In this document: in pieces, positions 9,851-16,945 of the stretch
Numbering within the stretch: position 1 is the stretch's first letter
Layout: the number at the start of each line of letters is the position of its first letter
Assembly (NCBI GenBank): GCA_913062595.1
Contig: CAJXWT010000015.1
Span: 1-34,450 of the forward strand
Length of the DNA stretch: 34,450 bases
Reading direction: 5' to 3'
From: an uncultured Fidelibacterota bacterium
GTDB lineage: Bacteria; Fidelibacterota; Marinisomatia; Marinisomatales; TCS55
Made by a program: the position numbers and the translations under genes
Notes under the pieces: generated by a model
What the model was told of the DNA's origin: nothing
What the model saw: only the letters and a program-made list of their open reading frames with translations
Databases searched by the model: none

Positions 9851-10171
9851 TCAGTCTTTAGAAAGCTTTTCCAGCAGATCAGCAGAAAAAATCCCCGTAC
9901 TGTGATTATCCCCCCAGATTGGTTTCAGACCGTAATAGCCTACCATCATGATTTGCCTAACTTGATAGCTGGCGGTTGATTTTGGCTGGGGTGTCGATCG
10001 GTAAATTTTGCCCAGTGCATCCGTTTCACCGGCACAGCTGGCGCAGGGGCATTCATCCCGCAATCGCTGCAGCGGAACGATGGCTTCACTCCCATCTGAA
10101 AAATTCACAAGTAGTAGGTCATTGACTACTTCAAAGTCCTGGATATTTTTATTGTTTTCAGGCACTGTCAT
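9851..10171 (-). CDS. DUF971 domain-containing protein
   Basis: A small soluble protein of 106 residues. It matches the DUF971 domain (related to the N-terminal domain of gamma-butyrobetaine hydroxylase): LLLVNFSDGSEAIVPLQRLR, then a Cys cluster C41-P-C43-A-S-C46, then VGYYGLKPIWGDNHSTGIFS near the C-terminus. The Cys cluster and conserved His suggest metal (Zn or Fe) binding, known only in outline for the family. The gene converges on sat-cysC with zero bases between stops and is divergent from the tRNA gene. Its length is normal for stand-alone DUF971 proteins. Confidence 0.9.
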   Translation of the reverse strand: MTVPENNKNIQDFEVVNDLLLVNFSDGSEAIVPLQRLRDECPCASCAGETDALGKIYRSTPQPKSTASYQVRQIMMVGYYGLKPIWGDNHSTGIFSADLLEKLSKD

Positions 10172-10239
10172 ACAAATTGATTAGCCGTTTTTTGGCACGT
10201 AAATTTCTGTGTCTTTTTTGAAATAATGCAAACAAATCC

Positions 10240-10313
10240 GGGCGCTTAGCTCAGTTGGTCAGAGCGCTGTCTTCACACGGCAGAGGTCGGCAGTTCGAGC
10301 CTGCCAGTGCCCA
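10240..10313 (+). tRNA. tRNA-Val (anticodon CAC)
   Basis: A complete 74-nt cloverleaf. The acceptor stem GGGCGCT pairs with AGTGCCC with one G-U. The D arm is GCTC/GAGC. The anticodon stem CTGTC/GGCAG encloses loop TTCACAC with anticodon CAC at 10274-10276. The T arm is GGCAG-TTCGAGC-CTGCC, and the discriminator base is A. The 3' CCA is not encoded, so it must be added by CCA-adding enzyme. CAC reads the GUG codon. An AATAAT hexamer 12 nt upstream may be the -10 element. Confidence 0.97.
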
Positions 10314-10321
10314 CTCGTCTA

Positions 10322-10348
10322 AAGCCCTCGATTTAATATCGGTGGCTT
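10322..10348 (+). terminator. Hairpin just downstream of tRNA-Val
   Basis: An 11-base left arm (10322-10332) pairs with 10338-10348 around a 5-base loop, with one C-T mismatch and one G-U pair. It lies 8 bases after the tRNA end. The following CCTCTATTTCC is only weakly T-rich, so this could be a 3' processing or termination structure rather than a classical intrinsic terminator. Confidence 0.4.
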
Positions 10349-10387
10349 CCTCTATTTCCAACCTTTTAATTTAGTCAGCCCTACTTG

Positions 10388-10438
10388 TACCTCTATGTCA
10401 AATATATGCGTTTGGAGGTAACGTTAGTAGAGGTAACG
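10388..10438. repeat. Inverted 8-mer and tandem GAGGTAACG repeats
   Basis: TACCTCTA at 10388-10395 is the exact reverse complement of TAGAGGTA at 10428-10435. GAGGTAACG occurs twice in direct orientation at 10415-10423 and 10430-10438, 15 bases apart. The first copy could also pair in part with the upstream arm. The role is unknown: it may be an operator-like site or a folded leader of the downstream gene. Confidence 0.45.
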
Positions 10439-10445
10439 CCACTTT

Positions 10446-10500
10446 TCAAGCCAAATCGAAAAACTCAACCTAATCCTCAAGCACTTTGGGAAAGGCTTGA
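10446..10500. repeat. Two mutually exclusive inverted repeats ahead of the AT-rich gene
   Basis: TCAAGCC at 10446-10452 and TCAAGC at 10477-10482 can each pair with GGCTTGA at 10494-10500. The inner form extends to a 10-bp stem (10477-10487 with 10491-10500, bulged A at 10483, GGG loop). Only one form can exist at a time. No T-run follows. The remainder of the 10314-10609 gap shows no coding frame I can support. Confidence 0.45.
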
Positions 10501-10609
10501 CATCACAATAAACCACAACAGTTCTTGTTGAATTTTCTTTCTATCCAGTTGTATCATTGAATATCAATTAAAGTCAAATGAGTAAGAAATTATATTATGG
10601 CGATGTATA

Positions 10610-12244
10610 ATGGATAAAAAATTATTAATATCATTTTTCATCCTATATCTTATTGTGCCAAATCTTATCAATGCAAATGTACAGATTGATGGTGAAAACA
10701 ATCGTCAAGAGTATATACCATTTCTTCAAGATTCGGTTAATAATTACAATAGCGTAGATAAATCAATTCAATTGAATGATTTATCTACGCTATGGCGTCT
10801 AAGCTTTGATTCGATTAAAATGCCAGATAAGGACGGATCCATGGGGCTATTGGGATTTTATTATCTTGCCAAAGTAAGTCCATTTTTTAATGGTGGTATC
10901 GTTGGTTACAGTGCAATAAAGGGCAACCAAGGTGGTTTATTTGTTTTAGGAATTGAAGGAGATATATATTGTCGTCTAATCTCAAAACTTTGGATTCACT
11001 CTGGTTTATTTGTTGGAGGAGGAGGAGGAAAAGTGGGGACTGGTAATGGCTCTATGATGCGGAGCCACATTGGTATCTCTTATGACTTTGAACGATTCAA
11101 AGTAGGTGCCAACTACAGTTATGTTAGTTTTCCTGACAGCAAAATCCAAGGTAAGCAAGTTAGTCTTTCCATTACTATCCCAACTCAATTTTATTATACC
11201 AATCCAAATTTCATTGGAAAGACTATAAATGACTTAAATATGTTAAAGCATATATCAGGTTCAAGTAATATTGTATTTAAACACGTCTATATGGGTATCG
11301 ATGTAAAAAATTATTTTCAAAAGTTGGCGACAAAAAATACCTCAGGACAAGTTCAAGATGATACTATTTGGCTTACAGGATTTGAACTTGGTCGCTTCCT
11401 GACAAAAAATACTTATATCTTGCTGAAAACTTCCGGTGCTTTTAAAGGTAATCCACACGGTTATATGGATTTTTTAGCTGGTATTGGTTACAACTACCCT
11501 TTAATTGCCCAATACTTATCTTTATCAGGAAAAATCACTGCAGGTTCTGGGGGCGGCGGTCACGTGGAAACAGGGGGCGGATTTTTGTGGGAAACAAATA
11601 TTGGTTTAAAATTGAACTTTACTCCAAATATTGCTATGCAAATTGATGGTGGATATCTGAATTCACCTAAAGGCAATCTCAAAGCAATCAGCCTGACATC
11701 CAAACTTCTTTATTCAATAGAAACAGCCAGTATTGTACCCACAAAAAAAAGTAAGAATACTGATGGTATTTACACCTTCTATTCTTGGGCTATTAGAATA
11801 ACTAACCAAGTTTATAGACACCCCAAACGCACTCATAACATTGCTAATGATAATGTGCATCTCATTTGTGTTAAATTTGATAAATTGCTGAACAATTACA
11901 TTTTTCTTACAGGTCAAGCTCATTCCGCATATTCCGGTAATTACGTAGGAGGATATGCCGCTGGATTGGTAGGTATTGGTATACAAAGTAAGGCGATACT
12001 TAATGATCAATTAAAAGTTAATGCAGAAATGTTAATTGGTGCTGGTGGTGGCGGACATTTAGCCATAGGACAAGGGACCATTGCACAATCTGTGGTCGGA
12101 TTGACATATAATTTTAACCACTACATTGGCGTGCGATTGTCTACTGGAAAGGTGTTTGCTTTAAAAGACGACCTAAATAACAATGTAATTGACCTAGGTT
12201 TAGTAATCAACTTTGCAACATTAATTCGATCACTCAACCACTGA
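10610..12244 (+). CDS. Exported protein with three glycine-rich beta repeat units, function unknown
   Basis: A product of 544 residues with a hydrophobic signal peptide (MDKKLLISFFILYLIVPNLI, cleavage probably after NA). I do not recognise a family. Three related units are visible, each with a G-x-GI strand pair and then a glycine core: LFVGGGGGKVGTGNG at 134-147, ITAGSGGGGHVETGGG at 309-324 and MLIGAGGGGHLAIGQG at 474-489. Each core is followed by a strand ending in IGISYDF, IGLKLNF or VGLTYNF. The cores are about 174 and 166 residues apart. Alternating hydrophobic strands suggest an outer-membrane or surface beta structure. The gene is clearly more AT-rich than its neighbours, sits next to a tRNA, and has no obvious Shine-Dalgarno, all compatible with horizontal acquisition. 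It has no operon partner. Confidence 0.75.
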   Translation: MDKKLLISFFILYLIVPNLINANVQIDGENNRQEYIPFLQDSVNNYNSVDKSIQLNDLSTLWRLSFDSIKMPDKDGSMGLLGFYYLAKVSPFFNGGIVGYSAIKGNQGGLFVLGIEGDIYCRLISKLWIHSGLFVGGGGGKVGTGNGSMMRSHIGISYDFERFKVGANYSYVSFPDSKIQGKQVSLSITIPTQFYYTNPNFIGKTINDLNMLKHISGSSNIVFKHVYMGIDVKNYFQKLATKNTSGQVQDDTIWLTGFELGRFLTKNTYILLKTSGAFKGNPHGYMDFLAGIGYNYPLIAQYLSLSGKITAGSGGGGHVETGGGFLWETNIGLKLNFTPNIAMQIDGGYLNSPKGNLKAISLTSKLLYSIETASIVPTKKSKNTDGIYTFYSWAIRITNQVYRHPKRTHNIANDNVHLICVKFDKLLNNYIFLTGQAHSAYSGNYVGGYAAGLVGIGIQSKAILNDQLKVNAEMLIGAGGGGHLAIGQGTIAQSVVGLTYNFNHYIGVRLSTGKVFALKDDLNNNVIDLGLVINFATLIRSLNH

Positions 12245-12314
12245 CTCTTATTCAACCTCATTTGCGGGGCATTTTGTTTTATAATGCAGATAACGATTGA
12301 ATTAAATTAAGCTT

Positions 12315-13493
12315 ATGGAAAAAACATTATCCAATAACATAACTGAATTGGCAAAGAGTATACCGGAATATATTTATCTTTTCCTGATCGCTTCCACAGC
12401 TGTAGTAGTAGGTATAGAATGGGACATCTCCTGGCACGAGACCATTGGGCGGGATAAATTATTATCCCCACCCCATATTGTTGTATATCTGGGCGGTATT
12501 ATTTGCGGTGTAACCTGTGCCTACATGGCATTGCGACAAACTTTCATAGATGTTAATCTGTATAACCGGTACGTGACATTCTGGGGCTTCAAGGCACCAT
12601 TTGCCTGCTGGGTCTGCATCTGGGGAACCATTGCCATGCTAACCTCGGCCCCATTCGATGACTGGTGGCATAACGCTTACGGTCTTGACGTGCAAATTAT
12701 TAGTCCGCCCCACCTGGTACTAGCTGCAGGTTTCTTTGCCATTCTACTGGGAACTCTGCTCCTACTTATCGCGGAAAAAAACCTGGCCAAGGGTAATCAG
12801 AAATATTTTCTGGAACTATTATTCATGTATTCTGCCAGCTTGATCGTGGTCCAGTTTGCAATTATTCTCACAGAATACAGTTTTGCCAATAAACAGCACA
12901 CGTATGAATTTTATCTGATATCATTAACAATCTATTCTTTTCTAATCGTTTCTTTTCGCAATGCAGCTGACCATAAATATGCAGCAACAATCATTGCGGC
13001 ACTGTTTATCCTGCATCGTCTGCTAATCATCTGGATCTTACCGCTATTTGAAGCTGAACCGCTACTGGGCCCTATCTATAGAGATGTAGACCATTATGTG
13101 GCCCCTTACTTTCCCGTGCTGTTAGTTATTCCTGCACTTGCAGTTGATTTACTGCATCACAAGATCACAATAAGTAACAGAATATTGAAAGCAGCAATGA
13201 TTGGTGTTTGTTTTTGCATCACTTTCTTTTTGGTGCAGTGGCACTTCGCTGAATTTCTGCTAAGCGAAAACGCCAGAAACTGGTTTTTTGCCGCTGATAA
13301 CAATATTCCTTACTGGGTTAGGATGGGTGAACGTAGTTACGAGTTCTGGTTTCAGGAATGGACACCCTATGGACAAAAATCTGAATTGAAAAAAATGACG
13401 CTGGGGAATTTTGGGCTGCTTACTATTTTTACCATCATCTTCTCCTACTTGGGCAGCTTCTTCGGTACCTGGATCAGGCAGGTCAAGCGATGA
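12315..13493 (+). CDS. Polytopic membrane protein with duplicated WH...SPPH motif
   Basis: 392 residues with about nine to ten hydrophobic segments and a short cytoplasmic tail (WIRQVKR). No named family is recognised. The striking feature is a duplicated motif: D37-x2-W40-H41-x3-G45-x-D47 then S51PPH54, and D115-x2-W118-H119-x3-G123-x-D125 then S130PPH133, that is D-x2-WH-x3-G-x-D-x(3,4)-SPPH. Each is at a helix boundary about 78 residues from the other. Pairs of His at membrane edges are what one sees in haem- or copper-binding membrane proteins, but this is inference. Further His residues occur at 234, 260, 281-282 and 310. The stop overlaps the start of the next gene by 4 bp (ATGA), so the two products are translationally coupled. 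The start is the ATG at 12315; no Shine-Dalgarno is evident. Confidence 0.8.
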   Translation: MEKTLSNNITELAKSIPEYIYLFLIASTAVVVGIEWDISWHETIGRDKLLSPPHIVVYLGGIICGVTCAYMALRQTFIDVNLYNRYVTFWGFKAPFACWVCIWGTIAMLTSAPFDDWWHNAYGLDVQIISPPHLVLAAGFFAILLGTLLLLIAEKNLAKGNQKYFLELLFMYSASLIVVQFAIILTEYSFANKQHTYEFYLISLTIYSFLIVSFRNAADHKYAATIIAALFILHRLLIIWILPLFEAEPLLGPIYRDVDHYVAPYFPVLLVIPALAVDLLHHKITISNRILKAAMIGVCFCITFFLVQWHFAEFLLSENARNWFFAADNNIPYWVRMGERSYEFWFQEWTPYGQKSELKKMTLGNFGLLTIFTIIFSYLGSFFGTWIRQVKR

Positions 13494-14974
13494 TCTGCAC
13501 CCTAAATAAGTTCATTCTATGTGCCATAATTCTTTCTTGTTTCCTCAATGCCGATATTGGGCATAACAATGTTGTTTATGAAGGCAAGGCTGGTGATATC
13601 CCCCTGCGAGTATTCGTTCAGTTGCCTGGTGTAGTTCCTGGCTTGGCAGATATTTCAGTAAGGGTCTTTGCAGATGGTGTTAACAAGGTAACAGTCCAGC
13701 CGCAAAAACAGGATAAAGACAGAAAAAGCAAATCGCCGCCGGCTGATGTTGCCGAACCTGTCCAGGGAGAAAACAATCTCTTTTCCGCTCAACTATGGCT
13801 AATGGATTTTGGATCATATAACCTTGATATGAAAATATATCAAGGTCAGCGTGTTGAGCGGGTCTCTATTCCAGTCAATTCTATTGCTACAAAAGTGGCC
13901 GTAATGAACCAGGCCACATCATCCATTCTGTGGGTTTTGCTCAGTGTATTATTCTTTGGCGGTATTAACATCATCAGGGTCGGCTATAAGGACAGCACTG
14001 AACCACCCGGCACAGAACCAGGCCAAACAAAAAGAAAACGATCCTACATTGTTACGGCTATAACACTATTGTTTTTCTCAGCGATCATTTACGGTGGGAA
14101 AAACTGGTGGGATAAAATTGATCTGGCCTACCAACAAAATATATTCCAGTCCCTTGAGAATAAGGTGAATATATTGAATAATGGTCAAGCGGATCATATT
14201 AGTATTGAGATAGTAGACGAATTGTGGGTTCAGGGCAGAATAGCAGACCTTATTCCCGATCATGGAAAAATCATGCACATGTATATCATTAGTGATACAT
14301 ATGAACAGCTGGCACATATTCACCCAACCAGAACAGATGACAGAAATGTTTTCATAGCAAAAATGCCGCCTTTTGAGAATGGTACATATCACCTTTACAT
14401 GGACCTTACCCACGAGACTGGCTTCTCCCACACCATGACCAATACATTTACCTATAATACTGAAAATACCATCTATGACCCCACTATTCTTACCGTTGAA
14501 AGAGATCCAGATGATTCATGGATGCTGAATACGAATGAGGACAGGATTACATGGAAAGAAAAACAGCCTGCATACAATGCCGGGGATGATATTGCGCTGC
14601 AGTTTAAAGTGAGTAATAACGGGACACCGGTAGTGTTAGAACCCTATATAAGTATGGGCGGCCACGCAGCACTTTTAAAAAATGACAGGAGTGTTTTTGT
14701 CCACCTGCACCCCGTTGGCACGATCAGCATGGCCTCACAGGAAATGTTTCAGGAAAATTATACCCAGGGCGTACTTGATCAGGAAGATATATGTTTTTTC
14801 GGTTTTGCGGATGATTCAACAGGGAATTATTTCAATAGCAATACATCACCGAATGGCGAGGTGAATTTCCCGGCAATAAAACTGGGGATGCCTGGCAACT
14901 ACGCCATTTGGGTACAGGTAAAAAGTGCCGGCGAGGTCATTACCCAGAAATTTGATTTCGAAGTGATTCTCTGA
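13490..14974 (+). CDS. Membrane-anchored exported protein with repeated HxHP histidine motifs
   Basis: 494 residues. A signal peptide (about 1-22) is followed by an extracytoplasmic beta domain (about 25-135; VYEGKAGDIPLRVFVQLPGV then GLADISVRVFADGVNKVTVQ), a transmembrane helix at about 146-166, a charged linker, a second helix at about 185-203 and a large C-terminal exported region. That region has two His-rich units: H258-GKIM-H263 with AHIHP (H276, H278) and H308-ETGFS-H314; then GGH392 with VHLHP (H405, H407). Met residues accompany the His (MHMY, ISMGGH). The unit resembles YtkA-like or copper-associated exported domains that I recall as uncharacterised proteins in other phyla. It is coupled by a 4-bp overlap to the upstream SPPH protein. 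Metal binding is inference; no catalytic motif is seen. Confidence 0.8.
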   Translation: MICTLNKFILCAIILSCFLNADIGHNNVVYEGKAGDIPLRVFVQLPGVVPGLADISVRVFADGVNKVTVQPQKQDKDRKSKSPPADVAEPVQGENNLFSAQLWLMDFGSYNLDMKIYQGQRVERVSIPVNSIATKVAVMNQATSSILWVLLSVLFFGGINIIRVGYKDSTEPPGTEPGQTKRKRSYIVTAITLLFFSAIIYGGKNWWDKIDLAYQQNIFQSLENKVNILNNGQADHISIEIVDELWVQGRIADLIPDHGKIMHMYIISDTYEQLAHIHPTRTDDRNVFIAKMPPFENGTYHLYMDLTHETGFSHTMTNTFTYNTENTIYDPTILTVERDPDDSWMLNTNEDRITWKEKQPAYNAGDDIALQFKVSNNGTPVVLEPYISMGGHAALLKNDRSVFVHLHPVGTISMASQEMFQENYTQGVLDQEDICFFGFADDSTGNYFNSNTSPNGEVNFPAIKLGMPGNYAIWVQVKSAGEVITQKFDFEVIL

Positions 14975-16321
14975 TCATATTACCATACTCAAGATCAAGG
15001 CTATCAAGAATCCAGTTAGGCCCAGGATCACTGTAAGTATTGTCCATGATTGCAAGGTCTGCCGTTCGGTAAGACCAAAATAACGATTCACTAGCCAGAA
15101 ACCACTGTCGTTCACATGGGACATCATTGTAGCGCCAGAGGCGATGGCGATTACTACTAAAGCCTTATAAACTTCTGCCCCACCAAAGGATAGTAATAGT
15201 GGTGCCGTTAAACCCGCACTGGTGATCATAGCGACTGTAGCTGAACCCTGGATCACGCGCACCAATAAGCTGCATATAAAGGCAAACATTATTGGTGTAG
15301 TTGTATCGCCGGCCAGGGATCGGGCTAACATAGCGCCAGCACCAGTATCGATCAGAATTTGCTTGAACATTCCGCCCGCGCCAGTTAATAGAATAATCAA
15401 ACCGGCCGGGGCCAGGGACTTGCTCCACATTTCCTGAATGTCATCCCTGGTCATGCCTTGGCGAAGACCCAAAAAATACCAGGCCAGTAAATTTGCGATT
15501 ATTAATGCTGTAAATGGATGCCCGATTAGTCCGAGCCAAACAGTGAAAGCGGATGGGATCGACCAGGCTGTTTGCGGAATATGTTTTATTGCAGTGTTGA
15601 TGACCATAAGCAATATGGGAATAAAGATAATTGTTATGATCATCCCAGGAGCAACATGGCTCTTTTTATCCTCCATTGTCTCTTCCATATAATCAGGTAT
15701 GGCCACCTCGATTTTATTACTTATGTATGAGCCAAAAATCGGTCCGCTGATTACAGCGGTAGGTATACCAATCACAATGCCGAAAAGAATTACATAACCT
15801 AGATCTGCACCCAGTATGTGCGCTACGGCAACAGGTCCTGGTGTTGGTGGGATGAATCCGTGGGCAACAGCCAGTCCAGCCAGTAAGGGCATGCCAAAAA
15901 ATAACAATGATTTACCGGTTTGTTTCTGCAGGGCATAAATGATCGGGACCAGGATAATGAAGGCCACATCAAAAAACACAGGAATAGAAACGATAAGTCC
16001 TGTTCCAACCATTGCCCATGGTGCCCTTTCCAAACTCATTTTTTGCAGCATATAATCCGCCAGGGAGCGGGCACCGCCGGAGCGCTCCAGCAACGCCCCG
16101 AATAGGGCACCAAGGCCCACAACAGTCGCTACAAAGCCAAGAGTATCGCCCATGCCCTTTTTCATACTGTCAATTATTGTTGTAGGGGGCATTCCGGCCA
16201 AGATACCTGCGACCATACTGGCAATCAGCAGTGCCAAAAACGCCTGTATTTTGAATTGCAGAATCAATAACAACAGTAAAGCGATACTGATAAGAACAGC
16301 CGCTAGCAGTTGATAATCCAT
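14975..16321 (-). CDS. gntT: Gluconate:H+ symporter, GntP family
   Basis: A 448-residue membrane protein with about twelve helices. Family features include an N-terminal LQFKIQAFLALLIASMVAGI-type helix, GLGALFGALLERSGGA, HGFIPPTPGPVAVAHILGAD around residue 155, and GSATVAMITSAGL around residue 365. GntP family members import gluconate or related hydroxy acids with a proton. Specificity for gluconate is supported by the gluconokinase gene 2 bp upstream, forming a two-gene operon. The stop directly abuts the stop of the convergent His-motif gene. The length is typical. Confidence 0.93.
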   Translation of the reverse strand: MDYQLLAAVLISIALLLLLILQFKIQAFLALLIASMVAGILAGMPPTTIIDSMKKGMGDTLGFVATVVGLGALFGALLERSGGARSLADYMLQKMSLERAPWAMVGTGLIVSIPVFFDVAFIILVPIIYALQKQTGKSLLFFGMPLLAGLAVAHGFIPPTPGPVAVAHILGADLGYVILFGIVIGIPTAVISGPIFGSYISNKIEVAIPDYMEETMEDKKSHVAPGMIITIIFIPILLMVINTAIKHIPQTAWSIPSAFTVWLGLIGHPFTALIIANLLAWYFLGLRQGMTRDDIQEMWSKSLAPAGLIILLTGAGGMFKQILIDTGAGAMLARSLAGDTTTPIMFAFICSLLVRVIQGSATVAMITSAGLTAPLLLSFGGAEVYKALVVIAIASGATMMSHVNDSGFWLVNRYFGLTERQTLQSWTILTVILGLTGFLIALILSMVI

Positions 16322-16323
16322 AA

Positions 16324-16815
16324 TTAGTCTGTATGCCTCAACTTATCTAAAATACTCTTCACAATATGATCTGATGATGATGAAATGTTAAAATGCCAGC
16401 CGTATTGTGGGGGTTCCAGATCCGCGAATTGTGAATCTACTAAATCTGGTTTGAAATAATGTCCCTTTCTTCCAGCCATCCGTTCTTTGATTAGTTTTGA
16501 GCGACCGTAAAGATATACCCAGGTAACATCATTTTCTACGCCTGATTGAAGAACTGTTCTGTACGTTTCTTTCAGCGCAGAACAGGCCAGCACAGCACCT
16601 GCGGCCGTTTCCCATTTTGCCAGATTATTAGTCAATGTGTCCAGCCAGGATTCTCGGTCTACGTCCTGCAGCGAAATCCCCTGCTTCATTTTCTCAATAT
16701 TTGCTTGCGGGTGAAAATCATCCGCATCATAAAAAGGGATTTCCAACGCGGATGCCAATGCCTTACCTACTGTGGTTTTTCCGGACCCCGATACACCCAT
16801 AACTACGATTATCAT
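16324..16815 (-). CDS. gntK: Gluconokinase
   Basis: Phosphorylates gluconate to 6-phosphogluconate, feeding the pentose phosphate or Entner-Doudoroff route. The P-loop GVSGSGKT lies at residues 7-14, followed by YDADDFHPQANIEKM (substrate-binding region), LACSALKETYR, and GHYFKPDLVDSQF, all typical of the GntK/thermoresistant gluconokinase family. I chose the ATG at 16815, giving 163 residues, the usual size; an upstream GTG at 16872 would add 19 residues ahead of the first beta strand. There is no strong Shine-Dalgarno. It is the first gene of the gntK-gntT operon and is divergent from the DUF5916 gene. No GntR-type regulator is in the window. Confidence 0.94.
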   Translation of the reverse strand: MIIVVMGVSGSGKTTVGKALASALEIPFYDADDFHPQANIEKMKQGISLQDVDRESWLDTLTNNLAKWETAAGAVLACSALKETYRTVLQSGVENDVTWVYLYGRSKLIKERMAGRKGHYFKPDLVDSQFADLEPPQYGWHFNISSSSDHIVKSILDKLRHTD

Positions 16816-16945
16816 GATCACAATATATTGGCTGCAGACATTTTGAACAACATTAGCAATAAAATCTTGCACTCTATTCTTTCAGTATACATTTTTTTAA
16901 TTAAGTTTGGGTTTGAGAAAAGATTGCTAACGAAATAAATGTCTG

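Noticed and set aside
10414-10438. Tandem GAGGTAACG as iterons or a CRISPR-like array
   Set aside because: Only two copies are present with a 15-base period and no spacers, too few for an origin or an array.
10240-12244. A genomic island or prophage inserted at tRNA-Val
   Set aside because: No integrase and no duplicated tRNA 3' end is found downstream to 12314, so only the single AT-rich gene is suspicious; no att pair can be called.
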